This document shows, in pieces, positions 1-6,817 of a stretch of 13,632 nt of DNA. Position numbers and translations under genes: made by a program. This DNA is from JBBQVS01 sp964250765 (lineage in GTDB: Bacteria; Chloroflexota; Ktedonobacteria; Ktedonobacterales; Ktedonobacteraceae), in assembly GCA_964250765.1 (NCBI GenBank), contig CAXUHF010000143.1, forward strand, positions 1-13,632, read 5' to 3'. The notes below the pieces were generated by a model, which was given only the letters and a program-made list of their open reading frames with translations, did not search any database and was not told the origin of the DNA. How positions within the stretch are numbered: position 1 is the first letter of the stretch; every line of letters starts with the position of its first letter.

Positions 1-42
1 GACATGGAATGTCAGGCCGTAACTCTACATCTCTCTTCTCTA

Positions 43-777
43 TCATTCTTTTATGGCATTCCAAAAGTAGTTTGAGAGTTGGACGTAACCAGCAGGACTA
101 GGATGGAAGCCGTCACCACTGATATATTCTGGATGCGCGGTAAGCTGACTTTCGTGGCTGAACAAATCGACAAGCGTTACCTGATAACGAGTTGCGGTTG
201 CAGCGATAGTCGTGTTCCAGCGCCGAATTTCAGCAACCGTCTTCACCTTTTGGCTAGCGGATTGACTTGCAAAAGCTGGTAGAAGCGTCAAATTTGGCAA
301 GTTTGCCATAACAATGCGAGCTTTTGTGCCTGCACGCAGTTGTTGTAGAAGGCTATTCAAGTCCTTCATATATCCATCGTATGGCACACCCCCAACAAAA
401 TCATTGGCGACTAGCCAGATAGTGATGAGTGTCGGCGACGTGTTTAGTGCAAGGGGCAACTCTTGTGTCAGTGCTTCATGTAAACGAATACCGCTTACGC
501 CAAGGTTGAGTAAGTGTGATCCTTTTTGCAGATGTGCCGCTAGGAGTGGTACATAGCCCTGCGATCCCGGTTCATTGCTGCCAACGCCAACTGCGTCAGA
601 GGCACCAAGTGCGACATAGGTAACGGGTGCGGAAAGTATTTGCTGAGCAGTAATAGCTTGTGTTGCCGTTGGTGCAGGCTTAGGTATAGTTGTCGTACTC
701 GTTGGGCTACCCCCACAGGCTACAGAAAGAAATGCAAGCAGGCAAAGGAGGAGTGCTGTACGTATATATATCTTCAT
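43..777 (-). CDS. Secreted SGNH/GDSL-type hydrolase, probable lipoprotein
   Basis: The 244-residue protein starts with a lysine/arginine-bearing N-terminus and a hydrophobic stretch (residues 7-20) ending at Cys21 (LSVAC), followed by a Ser/Thr/Pro-rich spacer. This is a lipoprotein-type export signal, although Ser at -3 is not ideal. SGNH landmarks are in order: block I GASD with nucleophile Ser60, a Gly in LNLGVSG (91-97), Asn125 in WLVANDF, and the C-terminal DGFHP with Asp222 and His225. The fold hydrolyses esters or acyl groups at the cell surface, but the substrate cannot be read from the sequence; lipase, esterase and polysaccharide deacetylase activities are all possible. No clear Shine-Dalgarno precedes the ATG; the start is chosen because it gives the complete signal sequence. 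It lies downstream of the XRE/TPR gene on the same strand, separated by a long hairpin and an assembly gap. Confidence 0.85.
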   Translation of the reverse strand: MKIYIRTALLLCLLAFLSVACGGSPTSTTTIPKPAPTATQAITAQQILSAPVTYVALGASDAVGVGSNEPGSQGYVPLLAAHLQKGSHLLNLGVSGIRLHEALTQELPLALNTSPTLITIWLVANDFVGGVPYDGYMKDLNSLLQQLRAGTKARIVMANLPNLTLLPAFASQSASQKVKTVAEIRRWNTTIAATATRYQVTLVDLFSHESQLTAHPEYISGDGFHPSPAGYVQLSNYFWNAIKE

Positions 778-831
778 TTTCTTGTTTTCATGCTAATAGG
801 TTACTATACGTACATATTGTATCACAGCACT

Positions 832-950
832 GACAAGAAGAGGAGCCCAGACAAAAAATTAGACAAAAATTTTTATTTGGGGAGGTATTTTTTTTGTTAA
901 TATTGTTTNNNNNNNNNNCCCCAATGTTTTTCTGGGCTCCTCTTCTTGTC
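832..950. repeat. Long inverted repeat (19-bp arms) containing an assembly gap
   Basis: Arms 832-850 and 932-950 (gacaagaagaggagcccag and its complement) are perfect over 19 bp. The right arm lies 2 nt past the stop codon of the XRE/TPR gene on the minus strand. The 81-nt centre holds the 10-N gap and T- and A-rich sequence that may be of low quality. No T-tract follows the hairpin on the minus strand, so a classical intrinsic terminator is not shown. A role at the 3' end of the regulator transcript, or a mobile palindrome, is inferred from placement. Confidence 0.8.
909..918. other. Assembly gap (10 N)
   Basis: Ten undetermined bases sit inside the centre of the 832-950 inverted repeat. The size is probably a placeholder, so the true length of the hairpin centre is unknown. 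Confidence 0.95.
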
Positions 951-952
951 TC

Positions 953-2287
953 TTACATTCTGCTTTGATAGGCACGGCGGAAGTAGGTAAATGCTTCGCG
1001 ATCCTTGCCGCGTGCTTCGAGTAATTGAGCGTATTGAATAGATCGTTCCGTCAATTCTACCTGTCGATGTAAATGTTCTAACATGGTCAGACCTTGTACA
1101 AAGTGCTTATCACCGCTATCAAACACTTGTTGTGCGTATTCAATGCGTCCAAGAACCAATAATGCGTCAGCCGTAATAATTGTTTCGCCCAGTGGTTGTG
1201 CCAGCTTACATGCATCCTCCGCATATCTGCGAGACTCGTCTATGTTCTGCTGCGCAAAATGCCATTCCGCGATACGAGCAGAGATGCTAGCCTGAACCAG
1301 TGGATCAGTTATTTCTTTTTCTTTCATCACGGAAAGTTGAACATACGCCTCTTCTGAATCTCTTTGTATCAGTGCCTGACCAAGATAATGATATAAGTCA
1401 CCTTTCAACTGCTTTTGTGTCTCTTGTTCAGAATAGGCCAATGCTTGATAACCATAGAGTGCAGCAGCATAGTAGTCCTGGTTGTCGATAGAGAACGTCG
1501 CAAGCGCATTGTATATTGTCTCTACTTGTTGTGGTGCTGCTTGTGATTGTGCAAGCGTGTCGAGTGCATTATGAAACATAGATATAGCGTCATTAGGTTG
1601 CTCAATCTCTGCATAATGTGTTCCTAATTGTGCAAAGGTACGGGTGATAAGAAAAACGTCGCGGACTTGAGTTTCTTCCAATACATTTAGACAACGTTGA
1701 TGTGCGAGAAGAGCCTGTGTTGGATTGCGCATAGCTGCAAATGTGTTCCCCAGCATAAAGAGTGTATGTGTATGAAGATAGTGGTTATTTGCATCTTTAG
1801 CGATTTGTATCAATTCAGAAAAAATATGTTCCGCATCCTCTAAATGATCTGTCAAAAAGTTGGAATAGCCTGACAAATAGCGGTGCCATAGCTGTTGTGA
1901 ACGCTTCAGACGTTTTGCCGATACTTTGCTTAGAAGCGCAAGAGCTTTTGCTGGCTCATTCTGGCTGATGCGTACCTGAGCATCAAGCAAAACCATTTCG
2001 CCCTCATCGTCCTCGCGTTCGGGCTGTAGAGGAATGGCTGATTGACGATCATCCTGTTGTGGACGTTTGGGCAAAAGCTCAGTCGAGGCAAGCCCAAGAC
2101 GCCCCGCGAGAATTTCCAATGCTCGTAGCGATGGATGGATTTGTCCACGCTCAATAGCCGAGATATAGCTTACCGAGAAATCTGGTGCGGCAAGTTTGCC
2201 TTGTGTATAATGCAAAGCAACACGAGCGGCACGTATTTTTTCCCCCACAGATTTCCCAATCTTATTAGGGGATGGATCAGGGGACAT
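953..2287 (-). CDS. XRE-family HTH regulator with C-terminal TPR array
   Basis: The 444-residue protein has an N-terminal XRE-type helix-turn-helix at about residues 12-72 (VGEKIRAARVALHYTQGKLA, then VSYISAIERGQIHPS and an LAGRLGL helix). An acidic linker (78-98) leads to a long helical region (about 100-444) with repeated TPR-like A/G/Y spacing, for example near 174-205, 213-245 and 373-405. This architecture resembles RRNPP-type peptide-responsive regulators and the many HTH-TPR proteins of sporulating or filamentous bacteria; its ligand and targets are unknown. The start is chosen at Met35 of a longer open frame, because an AGGAGG site (2294-2299) lies 6 nt upstream and the HTH begins right after it, whereas the longer form would lie on top of its own promoter. 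It is transcribed divergently from aroC. Confidence 0.88.
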   Translation of the reverse strand: MSPDPSPNKIGKSVGEKIRAARVALHYTQGKLAAPDFSVSYISAIERGQIHPSLRALEILAGRLGLASTELLPKRPQQDDRQSAIPLQPEREDDEGEMVLLDAQVRISQNEPAKALALLSKVSAKRLKRSQQLWHRYLSGYSNFLTDHLEDAEHIFSELIQIAKDANNHYLHTHTLFMLGNTFAAMRNPTQALLAHQRCLNVLEETQVRDVFLITRTFAQLGTHYAEIEQPNDAISMFHNALDTLAQSQAAPQQVETIYNALATFSIDNQDYYAAALYGYQALAYSEQETQKQLKGDLYHYLGQALIQRDSEEAYVQLSVMKEKEITDPLVQASISARIAEWHFAQQNIDESRRYAEDACKLAQPLGETIITADALLVLGRIEYAQQVFDSGDKHFVQGLTMLEHLHRQVELTERSIQYAQLLEARGKDREAFTYFRRAYQSRM

Positions 2288-2293
2288 AATGGG

Positions 2294-2299
2294 CCTCCT
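2294..2299 (-). promoter_or_regulatory. Ribosome binding site deciding the XRE/TPR start
   Basis: On the minus strand AGGAGG lies 6 nt before the ATG at 2287. It supports the 444-residue product over the longer frame that opens at 2389. Confidence 0.8.
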
Positions 2300-2359
2300 A
2301 CACACGAATTTTTTTACAAAAGAAATCAATGAATAAATAAGAAAATTCATAATACTTGT

Positions 2360-2389
2360 ATTGTAAAGTACAGATGTGTTTTGTGTCAA
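2360..2389 (-). promoter_or_regulatory. Sigma-70-type promoter of the XRE/TPR gene
   Basis: On the minus strand a consensus TTGACA (2384-2389) and a TACAAT (2360-2365) are separated by 18 nt. The start point would fall near 2352, giving a leader of about 65 nt before the ATG at 2287. Confidence 0.7.
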
Positions 2390-2496
2390 TATCCTATCCT
2401 CTATGAATACATGTCAGGAAATATTTATACAATCTTTATATCTTCTCAGTGTAATTGTTCGCTTGCTACCGAAGGAGGTTCTAGTCTTCCTGCTCA

Positions 2497-2505
2497 TGTT
2501 ATAAT
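2497..2505 (+). promoter_or_regulatory. Extended -10 promoter element of aroC
   Basis: TGT followed by a perfect TATAAT (2500-2505) forms an extended -10. No good -35 is seen at the usual spacing. The start point would fall near 2512, about 43 nt before the chosen aroC ATG. Confidence 0.55.
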
Positions 2506-2539
2506 GGATGACAAAAACGATAGCTATAGGACATTGCTT

Positions 2540-2545
2540 GAGGAG
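2540..2545 (+). promoter_or_regulatory. Ribosome binding site deciding the aroC start
   Basis: GAGGAG lies 9 nt before the ATG at 2555. The frame is open further upstream to 2381, but that extension precedes and overlaps the promoter. Confidence 0.75.
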
Positions 2546-2554
2546 AGAATAAAC

Positions 2555-3712
2555 ATGTTTCGTTTTTTGACGGCAGGAGAGTCACATGGACCTTGTTTGA
2601 CCATTATCGTTGAAGGGTTGCCTGCTGGACTGAGCGTGGAGAAGACTCTTGTGGACGCTGATCTGCGACGCAGGCAAGGTGGCTATGGACGCGGTGGACG
2701 TATGAAAATTGAGAAGGACGTAATTTCCTTTTTAGCTGGAGTACGGCATGGTAAGACGCTTGGCTCTCCCATTACGATGCAAATTGAGAACCGCGATTGG
2801 GTCAATTGGGAAGAGCGCATGAGTGCCGAGCCAGTAGAGGCAGAAGTTGAAGCAGTAACGCGTGTACGTCCTGGTCATGCCGATTTTACTGGTGCCATAA
2901 AGTATGGGCATGACGATGTTCGTAACGTCATTGAGCGTTCGAGTTCGCGTGAGACCGCTTCACGCGTTGCCGTTGGCGGCCTATGCCGCCAGTTTCTAGC
3001 ACAATTTGGCATTGAGATACATAGCCATGTGCTTTCCATTGTCGAAGTTGGCTACGATACGCCGCCAGCTATGACACGAGATGCCTATCCCGAAGGCATG
3101 TGGGAAGCAGTCGAGGCATCGCCTATGCGCTGCGCCGATTCAGCACTTACCGAACGCATGATTGCTCGCGTCGTGGAAGGCAAGCATGAGGGTGATACCT
3201 GCGGTGGTGTATTTGAGGTGGTCGCCTTCGGAGTTCCGATTGGCCTGGGCAGTTTCAGTCAATGGGACCGTCGCCTCGGTGCGCGTCTAGGGATGGCGAT
3301 GATGAGCATTCCATCAGTAAAGGCGATGGAGATTGGTGCTGGCTTTGCCACAACACGTACCACAGGTTCGCATGTTCACGATGTGCTGCGACACGAAGAG
3401 AATGGGCATTGGTCACATCTCACGAATAATGCAGGTGGTGTTGAGGGTGGCATCACAAATGGTGAGCCGCTCGTAGTTCGTGTGGGTGTGAAACCCATAC
3501 CAACATTGGCGCATCCTCTGCCCTCAGTCGATTTAGCGACAGGCGAGAACATCGACCAGAGCCGCTATGAACGTAGTGATGTGTGTGTCGTACCAGCAGC
3601 AGGTGTTGTTGGTGAGGCTATGATGATGATGGTTTTAACCGAAGCACTCCTTGAGAAATTCGGTGGTGATAGCATCGAAGAGACGACGCGGAATTATAAA
3701 AACTACATGTAG
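2555..3712 (+). CDS. aroC: Chorismate synthase
   Basis: The protein makes chorismate from 5-enolpyruvylshikimate-3-phosphate by an FMN-dependent 1,4-elimination of phosphate, the last step of the shikimate pathway, in the cytoplasm. At 385 residues it has the normal bacterial length. Family signatures are complete: GESHG at 8-12, the block from GHADFTGAIKYGHDDVRN (108-124) into RSSSRETASRVAVG (128-141), and RSDVCVVPAAGVVGEA (340-355). The start MFRFLTAGESHG is canonical and has a GAGGAG site 9 nt upstream. No other shikimate gene is in the window; an extended -10 element suggests its own promoter. The last Met and stop (ATG TAG) are part of the left arm of a dispersed palindrome, so the extreme C-terminus may be set by that element. 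Confidence 0.97.
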   Translation: MFRFLTAGESHGPCLTIIVEGLPAGLSVEKTLVDADLRRRQGGYGRGGRMKIEKDVISFLAGVRHGKTLGSPITMQIENRDWVNWEERMSAEPVEAEVEAVTRVRPGHADFTGAIKYGHDDVRNVIERSSSRETASRVAVGGLCRQFLAQFGIEIHSHVLSIVEVGYDTPPAMTRDAYPEGMWEAVEASPMRCADSALTERMIARVVEGKHEGDTCGGVFEVVAFGVPIGLGSFSQWDRRLGARLGMAMMSIPSVKAMEIGAGFATTRTTGSHVHDVLRHEENGHWSHLTNNAGGVEGGITNGEPLVVRVGVKPIPTLAHPLPSVDLATGENIDQSRYERSDVCVVPAAGVVGEAMMMMVLTEALLEKFGGDSIEETTRNYKNYM

Positions 3713-3780
3713 GGACCGATTTATCGCGTCCTCTTTGCTTCTCGATTGCTGACAAGGACGCGATAAATCGGTCCCTACAT
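3707..3780. repeat. Palindromic element, TGTAGGG type, 26-bp perfect arms
   Basis: Arms 3707-3732 and 3755-3780 are perfectly complementary over 26 bp around a 22-nt loop. The left arm starts with ATGTAGGGACC, so it includes the aroC stop codon. No T-tract follows. It shares ends and several internal positions with the element at 9701-9822, which suggests a REP/MITE-like family. It could also end or protect the aroC transcript. Confidence 0.85.
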
Positions 3781-3782
3781 AC

Positions 3783-3811
3783 TTGCCAGGATGGGGCAAC
3801 AATGATACAAT
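3783..3811 (+). promoter_or_regulatory. Promoter of the penicillin-binding protein gene
   Basis: TTGCCA (3783-3788) and TACAAT (3806-3811) are separated by exactly 17 nt, with TGA just before the -10 as an extended element. The start point would be near 3818, giving a leader of about 40 nt. It begins immediately after the aroC palindrome. Confidence 0.7.
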
Positions 3812-3858
3812 CGCGCTAAAAGTATGTATCATCATATATCAAAGCAGAGGACGCTTTC

Positions 3859-5460
3859 ATGGATATAAATGCAAGTATACGTAAGCTTACCTTAATTTTT
3901 GTCGCGCTGTTTATTGGTCTAAGTGCTGGCCTTGTCTACTGGCAAGTAGTGGTAGCACAACAGGTAACGGCTAATCCACATAACAGCCGCCCTTATCTTA
4001 ACAGCAATGCTCCTGTACGTGGCAAAATCTTTGATCGTAACGGTGTCTTACTTGCCGACTCACAACCCGCTCCCAACGGTGGATTTGTGCGTCATTATTA
4101 CGACCCCTCGCTTGCAGGGCTAATCGGATATTATGTTCCCAACTACCGTGCCACAGGCATCGAGGCTCAGTACGACGATTATCTCAGTGGTCGCAAAGGT
4201 TTAACGGCACTCGATAATACAATTAACAAAACGCTGCATCGTCCGCCAGTTGGCGATAATATCTATCTCACTATTGACGAGCGCATTCAAAAAATTGTCA
4301 ACCAGGACTTTGATACGCCAATCGTTATCGACAATGTAAATACATTCCAATCAGATCGCGGTTCGGTTATTGTAACAGACCCACATACGGGCGATGTTTT
4401 AGCAATGCTCAGTCGTCCCTATTTTGATCCCAACAAGATGGTAGCGACCCTTTCTGCAAATGATCTTAGCTACTACAATAGTTTAGCGAAAGATACAAAA
4501 GAAAATGCGCTGGTTGAGCGTCCAATACAAAGTACCTACATTCCTGGCTCGACCTATAAAACGATGACGCTTGTTGCAGGTCTGGACTCAGGAGCCACTA
4601 CGTTAGATACGCCATTTAGCAAGGAGCAAGCACTAGGACCTGTTACCTATAATGGTCATAATATTGGACCAGTGGGTAATAATATTGATGGGTATACGTT
4701 TCGTTACCCAGTGACAACCGAATATGGGTTCTCGCATTCTGATAATGTGATCTATGCGCAAATAGGCGTAAAAACTGGCGCGCAAATATGGCTCGATTAT
4801 AATAAACGTTTTTATGTAGGTTCACAAATTCCTTTTGATCTGCCCGTACAGCCTAGTAGTGTAGAGGGTCAACCCTTTCAGGATGTCAACCTCGCATCGG
4901 GTGCATTTGGGCAGGGCTATGACTCCATAACACCAATGCAAATGTCGGTGCTGAATGATGCCATCGCTAACGATGGTCAACTTATGCGTCCTATGTTAGT
5001 GCAGAAAATCCTGGACACGAATCAAACGCAGATAGAGAAGTACGATGCTCAACCGCTAGGATCAGCACCACAAATGTCGCAACAAACAGCGCGCAGTGTA
5101 CGTCAGGCGATGCTAGGTGTGGTCCGTTGCGGCTCCGGCTCTTTGAATGTTGTCAAACTAGGAACCTCACCCTATACAATTATTGGCAAGACAGGAACCG
5201 CCGAAGTCGGTGGAGGTCTAGCTGCAAATTCGTGGCTGATTACACAGGCCCCTTACGATATGAATAATCCCAGCGTCATGCCGAGGTTAAGTATTGTTGG
5301 CATGAAGGAAAATGCTGGTGAGGGTGGTGCATCAATTGGTCCAATGATTACTCAGATGTACAGTGACATCTTCAACAATGTGATAAAGGTAACGGCTCCA
5401 ACGCCACCACCTTATACCTATTGTTGCTCTACCAAGTTGCTACAGATTGGTTGTGCATAA
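3859..5460 (+). CDS. Class B penicillin-binding protein (PbpA-like transpeptidase)
   Basis: This 533-residue D,D-transpeptidase cross-links peptidoglycan outside the membrane. A single N-terminal membrane anchor spans about 10-33. The class B dimerisation-domain mark APVRGKIFDRNGVLLA is at 51-66. The transpeptidase domain has all three active-site motifs: STYK with nucleophile Ser231, SDN at 294-296, and KTGTAE starting at Lys444. The layout resembles actinobacterial PbpA and FtsI/SpoVD relatives; there is no PASTA domain. The tail after about 512 is Pro-rich, then holds three cysteines (CC at 522-523 and Cys532), which is unusual. An AGAGG site is 8 nt before the ATG. It stands alone, without an FtsW/RodA-type neighbour, and has its own promoter. 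Whether it serves elongation, division or sporulation cannot be decided here. Confidence 0.93.
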   Translation: MDINASIRKLTLIFVALFIGLSAGLVYWQVVVAQQVTANPHNSRPYLNSNAPVRGKIFDRNGVLLADSQPAPNGGFVRHYYDPSLAGLIGYYVPNYRATGIEAQYDDYLSGRKGLTALDNTINKTLHRPPVGDNIYLTIDERIQKIVNQDFDTPIVIDNVNTFQSDRGSVIVTDPHTGDVLAMLSRPYFDPNKMVATLSANDLSYYNSLAKDTKENALVERPIQSTYIPGSTYKTMTLVAGLDSGATTLDTPFSKEQALGPVTYNGHNIGPVGNNIDGYTFRYPVTTEYGFSHSDNVIYAQIGVKTGAQIWLDYNKRFYVGSQIPFDLPVQPSSVEGQPFQDVNLASGAFGQGYDSITPMQMSVLNDAIANDGQLMRPMLVQKILDTNQTQIEKYDAQPLGSAPQMSQQTARSVRQAMLGVVRCGSGSLNVVKLGTSPYTIIGKTGTAEVGGGLAANSWLITQAPYDMNNPSVMPRLSIVGMKENAGEGGASIGPMITQMYSDIFNNVIKVTAPTPPPYTYCCSTKLLQIGCA

Positions 5461-5462
5461 CT

Positions 5463-5530
5463 ACAAAAACATGTAGAAATGGTCGGGGCCGCATTTCATT
5501 GCGACCTCGACCATTTCTACATGTTTTTGT
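5463..5530. repeat. Palindromic element, TGTAG...CTACA type, about 31-bp stem
   Basis: Arms 5463-5485 and 5508-5530 pair perfectly over 23 bp, beginning acaaaaacatgtag. Pairing continues inward to 5493/5500 with one G-T wobble and one mismatch, leaving only a 6-nt loop. It begins 2 nt after the stop of the penicillin-binding protein gene. The outer part of the stem pairs A5 with T5, so the descending strand ends in T-rich sequence, and it may act as a terminator in either direction. The TGTAG/CTACA steps inside the arms link it to the 3707 and 9701 elements. Confidence 0.85.
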
Positions 5531-5578
5531 TCATGTTTTGAATGGGGTAAAACGGGCTACAACATCCCACAAATAAAA

Positions 5579-5607
5579 TTGGCGTCGTTCATTACAGAAA
5601 TTACTAT
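5579..5607 (+). promoter_or_regulatory. Possible promoter of the DUF4177-like/fdhD pair
   Basis: TTGGCG (5579-5584) and TACTAT (5602-5607) are separated by 17 nt. The match is moderate. A start near 5614 would give a leader of about 45 nt before the ATG at 5659. Confidence 0.4.
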
Positions 5608-5643
5608 ATCGCGTGGGTATGCTACTTTTTTATGCCCATTTCT

Positions 5644-5651
5644 GAAGAAGG
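5644..5651 (+). promoter_or_regulatory. Ribosome binding site deciding the small-gene start
   Basis: GAAGAAGG lies 7 nt before the ATG at 5659, and no comparable site precedes the upstream in-frame ATG at 5632. Confidence 0.55.
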
Positions 5652-5658
5652 TAGAAAT

Positions 5659-5919
5659 ATGGTACACTGGGAACACCGCTACTTGCTAGGTACAATGATA
5701 TTCACAGTTGCGGGAGATGTTGTGCGCGACTTTGACGATGAATATGAAGCGTGGAGTTGGTTGGAAAAAGAGGGCTGGGGCCTTGTCGCTATCGCTCCGC
5801 CAGACCCTGTACGTCCAGGCGTGTGCAAATACTACTTCAAGCGGCAGCGTCCCCCGACAGTAACGCGTACGCCGATTACATCTACACACCCTGTTGTTGA
5901 GTCAAAATATAGAGGATGA
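5659..5919 (+). CDS. Small DUF4177-like protein
   Basis: The 86-residue product (95 if the ATG at 5632 is used) opens with MVHWEHRYLLGTMIFTV and has the pattern EAWSWLEKEGWGLVAIAP followed by CKYYFKRQRP. This strand-helix-strand layout with a central EGW-hLV motif and a final YxFKR strand is what is seen in the DUF4177 group of small uncharacterised proteins; the match is by eye. There is no signal peptide or membrane segment, and the C-terminal 20 or so residues are Thr/Pro-rich and probably disordered. The later start is preferred for its GAAGAAGG site. The stop is 13 nt before fdhD, so the two are probably cotranscribed, but no functional link is known. Confidence 0.65.
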   Translation: MVHWEHRYLLGTMIFTVAGDVVRDFDDEYEAWSWLEKEGWGLVAIAPPDPVRPGVCKYYFKRQRPPTVTRTPITSTHPVVESKYRG

Positions 5920-5932
5920 TAACGAGTAAGCT

Positions 5933-6787
5933 ATGACATCTTCCTGGCGTTCACCACTCGACCCCGAACGGGTTATGCAAATCTCTGTAACACACTGGCA
6001 ACGCGATGAGCAGCAGTTTCGTGACGATCAGTTGACGATTGAAGAACCTCTGGAGTTGCGCATTTCTCATCGCAGTCTCGCAGTCATTATGCGTACACCC
6101 GGACATGATCGTGAACTGGCGATGGGCTTTCTACTTACAGAGGGTGTCATTACTCATGCCGAGGATGTACTGTCTGTGGAAGAAGACTTTGACGATGATG
6201 GTTTGCCGCTGGCTAACGTGTTTAATATCACGTTACGTAGTGAACGTCAGCAGGAAGCAATACAGGCTCAACCTGTGGCCTTTGAACGTCACTTCGCTGT
6301 TTCTGCGAGTTGTGGTCTGTGTGGTAAAAATAGCATTGCAGACCTGATGACCACTACACCTCCCTTAGCACCCGATACTCTGCGCTTTTCGTCTACCGTG
6401 CTGTATGAACTCGCGGCACGTCTGCGAACAGGGCAAGCAGTGTTTCAATATACAGGTGGACTTCATGCGGCTGGTATCTTCGACGTGCGGGGCGAACTTC
6501 TCTTGTTACGTGAGGATATAGGACGCCACAATGCCGTTGATAAACTGATTGGACATAGCTTGTTACATGGCACGTATCCCTACCATGACCGCATTTTATT
6601 GGTAAGTGGACGGACCTCGTTTGAAATTCTACAGAAGGCATTATTGGCACGTATTCCATGTGTCGCGGCAATTTCGGCTCCGTCCAGTCTTGCAGTTGAG
6701 CTTGCCGAACAAAGTGGCATCACGCTGATCGGTTTTTTGCGTGACCACTCGATGAATGTGTACACACATCCTCAACGGATTGTATGA
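5933..6787 (+). CDS. fdhD: Formate dehydrogenase accessory sulfurtransferase FdhD
   Basis: FdhD carries sulfur from a cysteine desulfurase to the molybdenum cofactor of formate dehydrogenase, which is needed for activity. The 284-residue protein shows the family landmarks: RTPGHDRELAMGFLLTEGV (54-72), the persulfide-carrying CGLC at 127-130, TGGLHAAGIF (174-183), the REDIGRHNAVDK block (193-204), VSGRTSFEILQKA (224-236), and a GITLIGFLRDHSMNVYTH tail (262-279). Residues 1-30 are less conserved, and an alternative Met is at residue 15. The Shine-Dalgarno is weak, which fits translation following the small gene 13 nt upstream. No formate dehydrogenase gene is in the window, so the client enzyme is encoded elsewhere. 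Confidence 0.95.
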   Translation: MTSSWRSPLDPERVMQISVTHWQRDEQQFRDDQLTIEEPLELRISHRSLAVIMRTPGHDRELAMGFLLTEGVITHAEDVLSVEEDFDDDGLPLANVFNITLRSERQQEAIQAQPVAFERHFAVSASCGLCGKNSIADLMTTTPPLAPDTLRFSSTVLYELAARLRTGQAVFQYTGGLHAAGIFDVRGELLLLREDIGRHNAVDKLIGHSLLHGTYPYHDRILLVSGRTSFEILQKALLARIPCVAAISAPSSLAVELAEQSGITLIGFLRDHSMNVYTHPQRIV

Positions 6788-6808
6788 TATGTACAGGTAC
6801 GGTATAAT
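6780..6808 (+). promoter_or_regulatory. Promoter of mnmE, nearly on top of the start codon
   Basis: TTGTAT (6780-6785) and a perfect TATAAT (6803-6808) have a 17-nt spacer. The -35 overlaps the last codons and stop of fdhD. The expected start point near 6815 is only about 3 nt before the mnmE ATG, and no Shine-Dalgarno is present, so the transcript appears leaderless. Confidence 0.7.
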
Positions 6809-6817
6809 CGCTCTATT

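Noticed and set aside
1..42. Short palindrome gacat-gga-atgtc after the SGNH stop
   Set aside because: A 5-bp arm with a 3-nt centre at the window edge is too weak to call, and no T-tract is seen.
816..836. Promoter for the SGNH gene on the minus strand (TTGTCA and TACAAT)
   Set aside because: The two boxes are separated by only 9 nt.
2288..2389. 34-residue N-terminal extension of the XRE/TPR protein
   Set aside because: It would cover the consensus promoter; the AGGAGG at 2294-2299 marks the internal start.
2381..2554. 58-residue N-terminal extension of AroC
   Set aside because: AroC proteins start at MFRFLTAGESHG-like sequence, and the extension precedes and overlaps the TATAAT at 2500.
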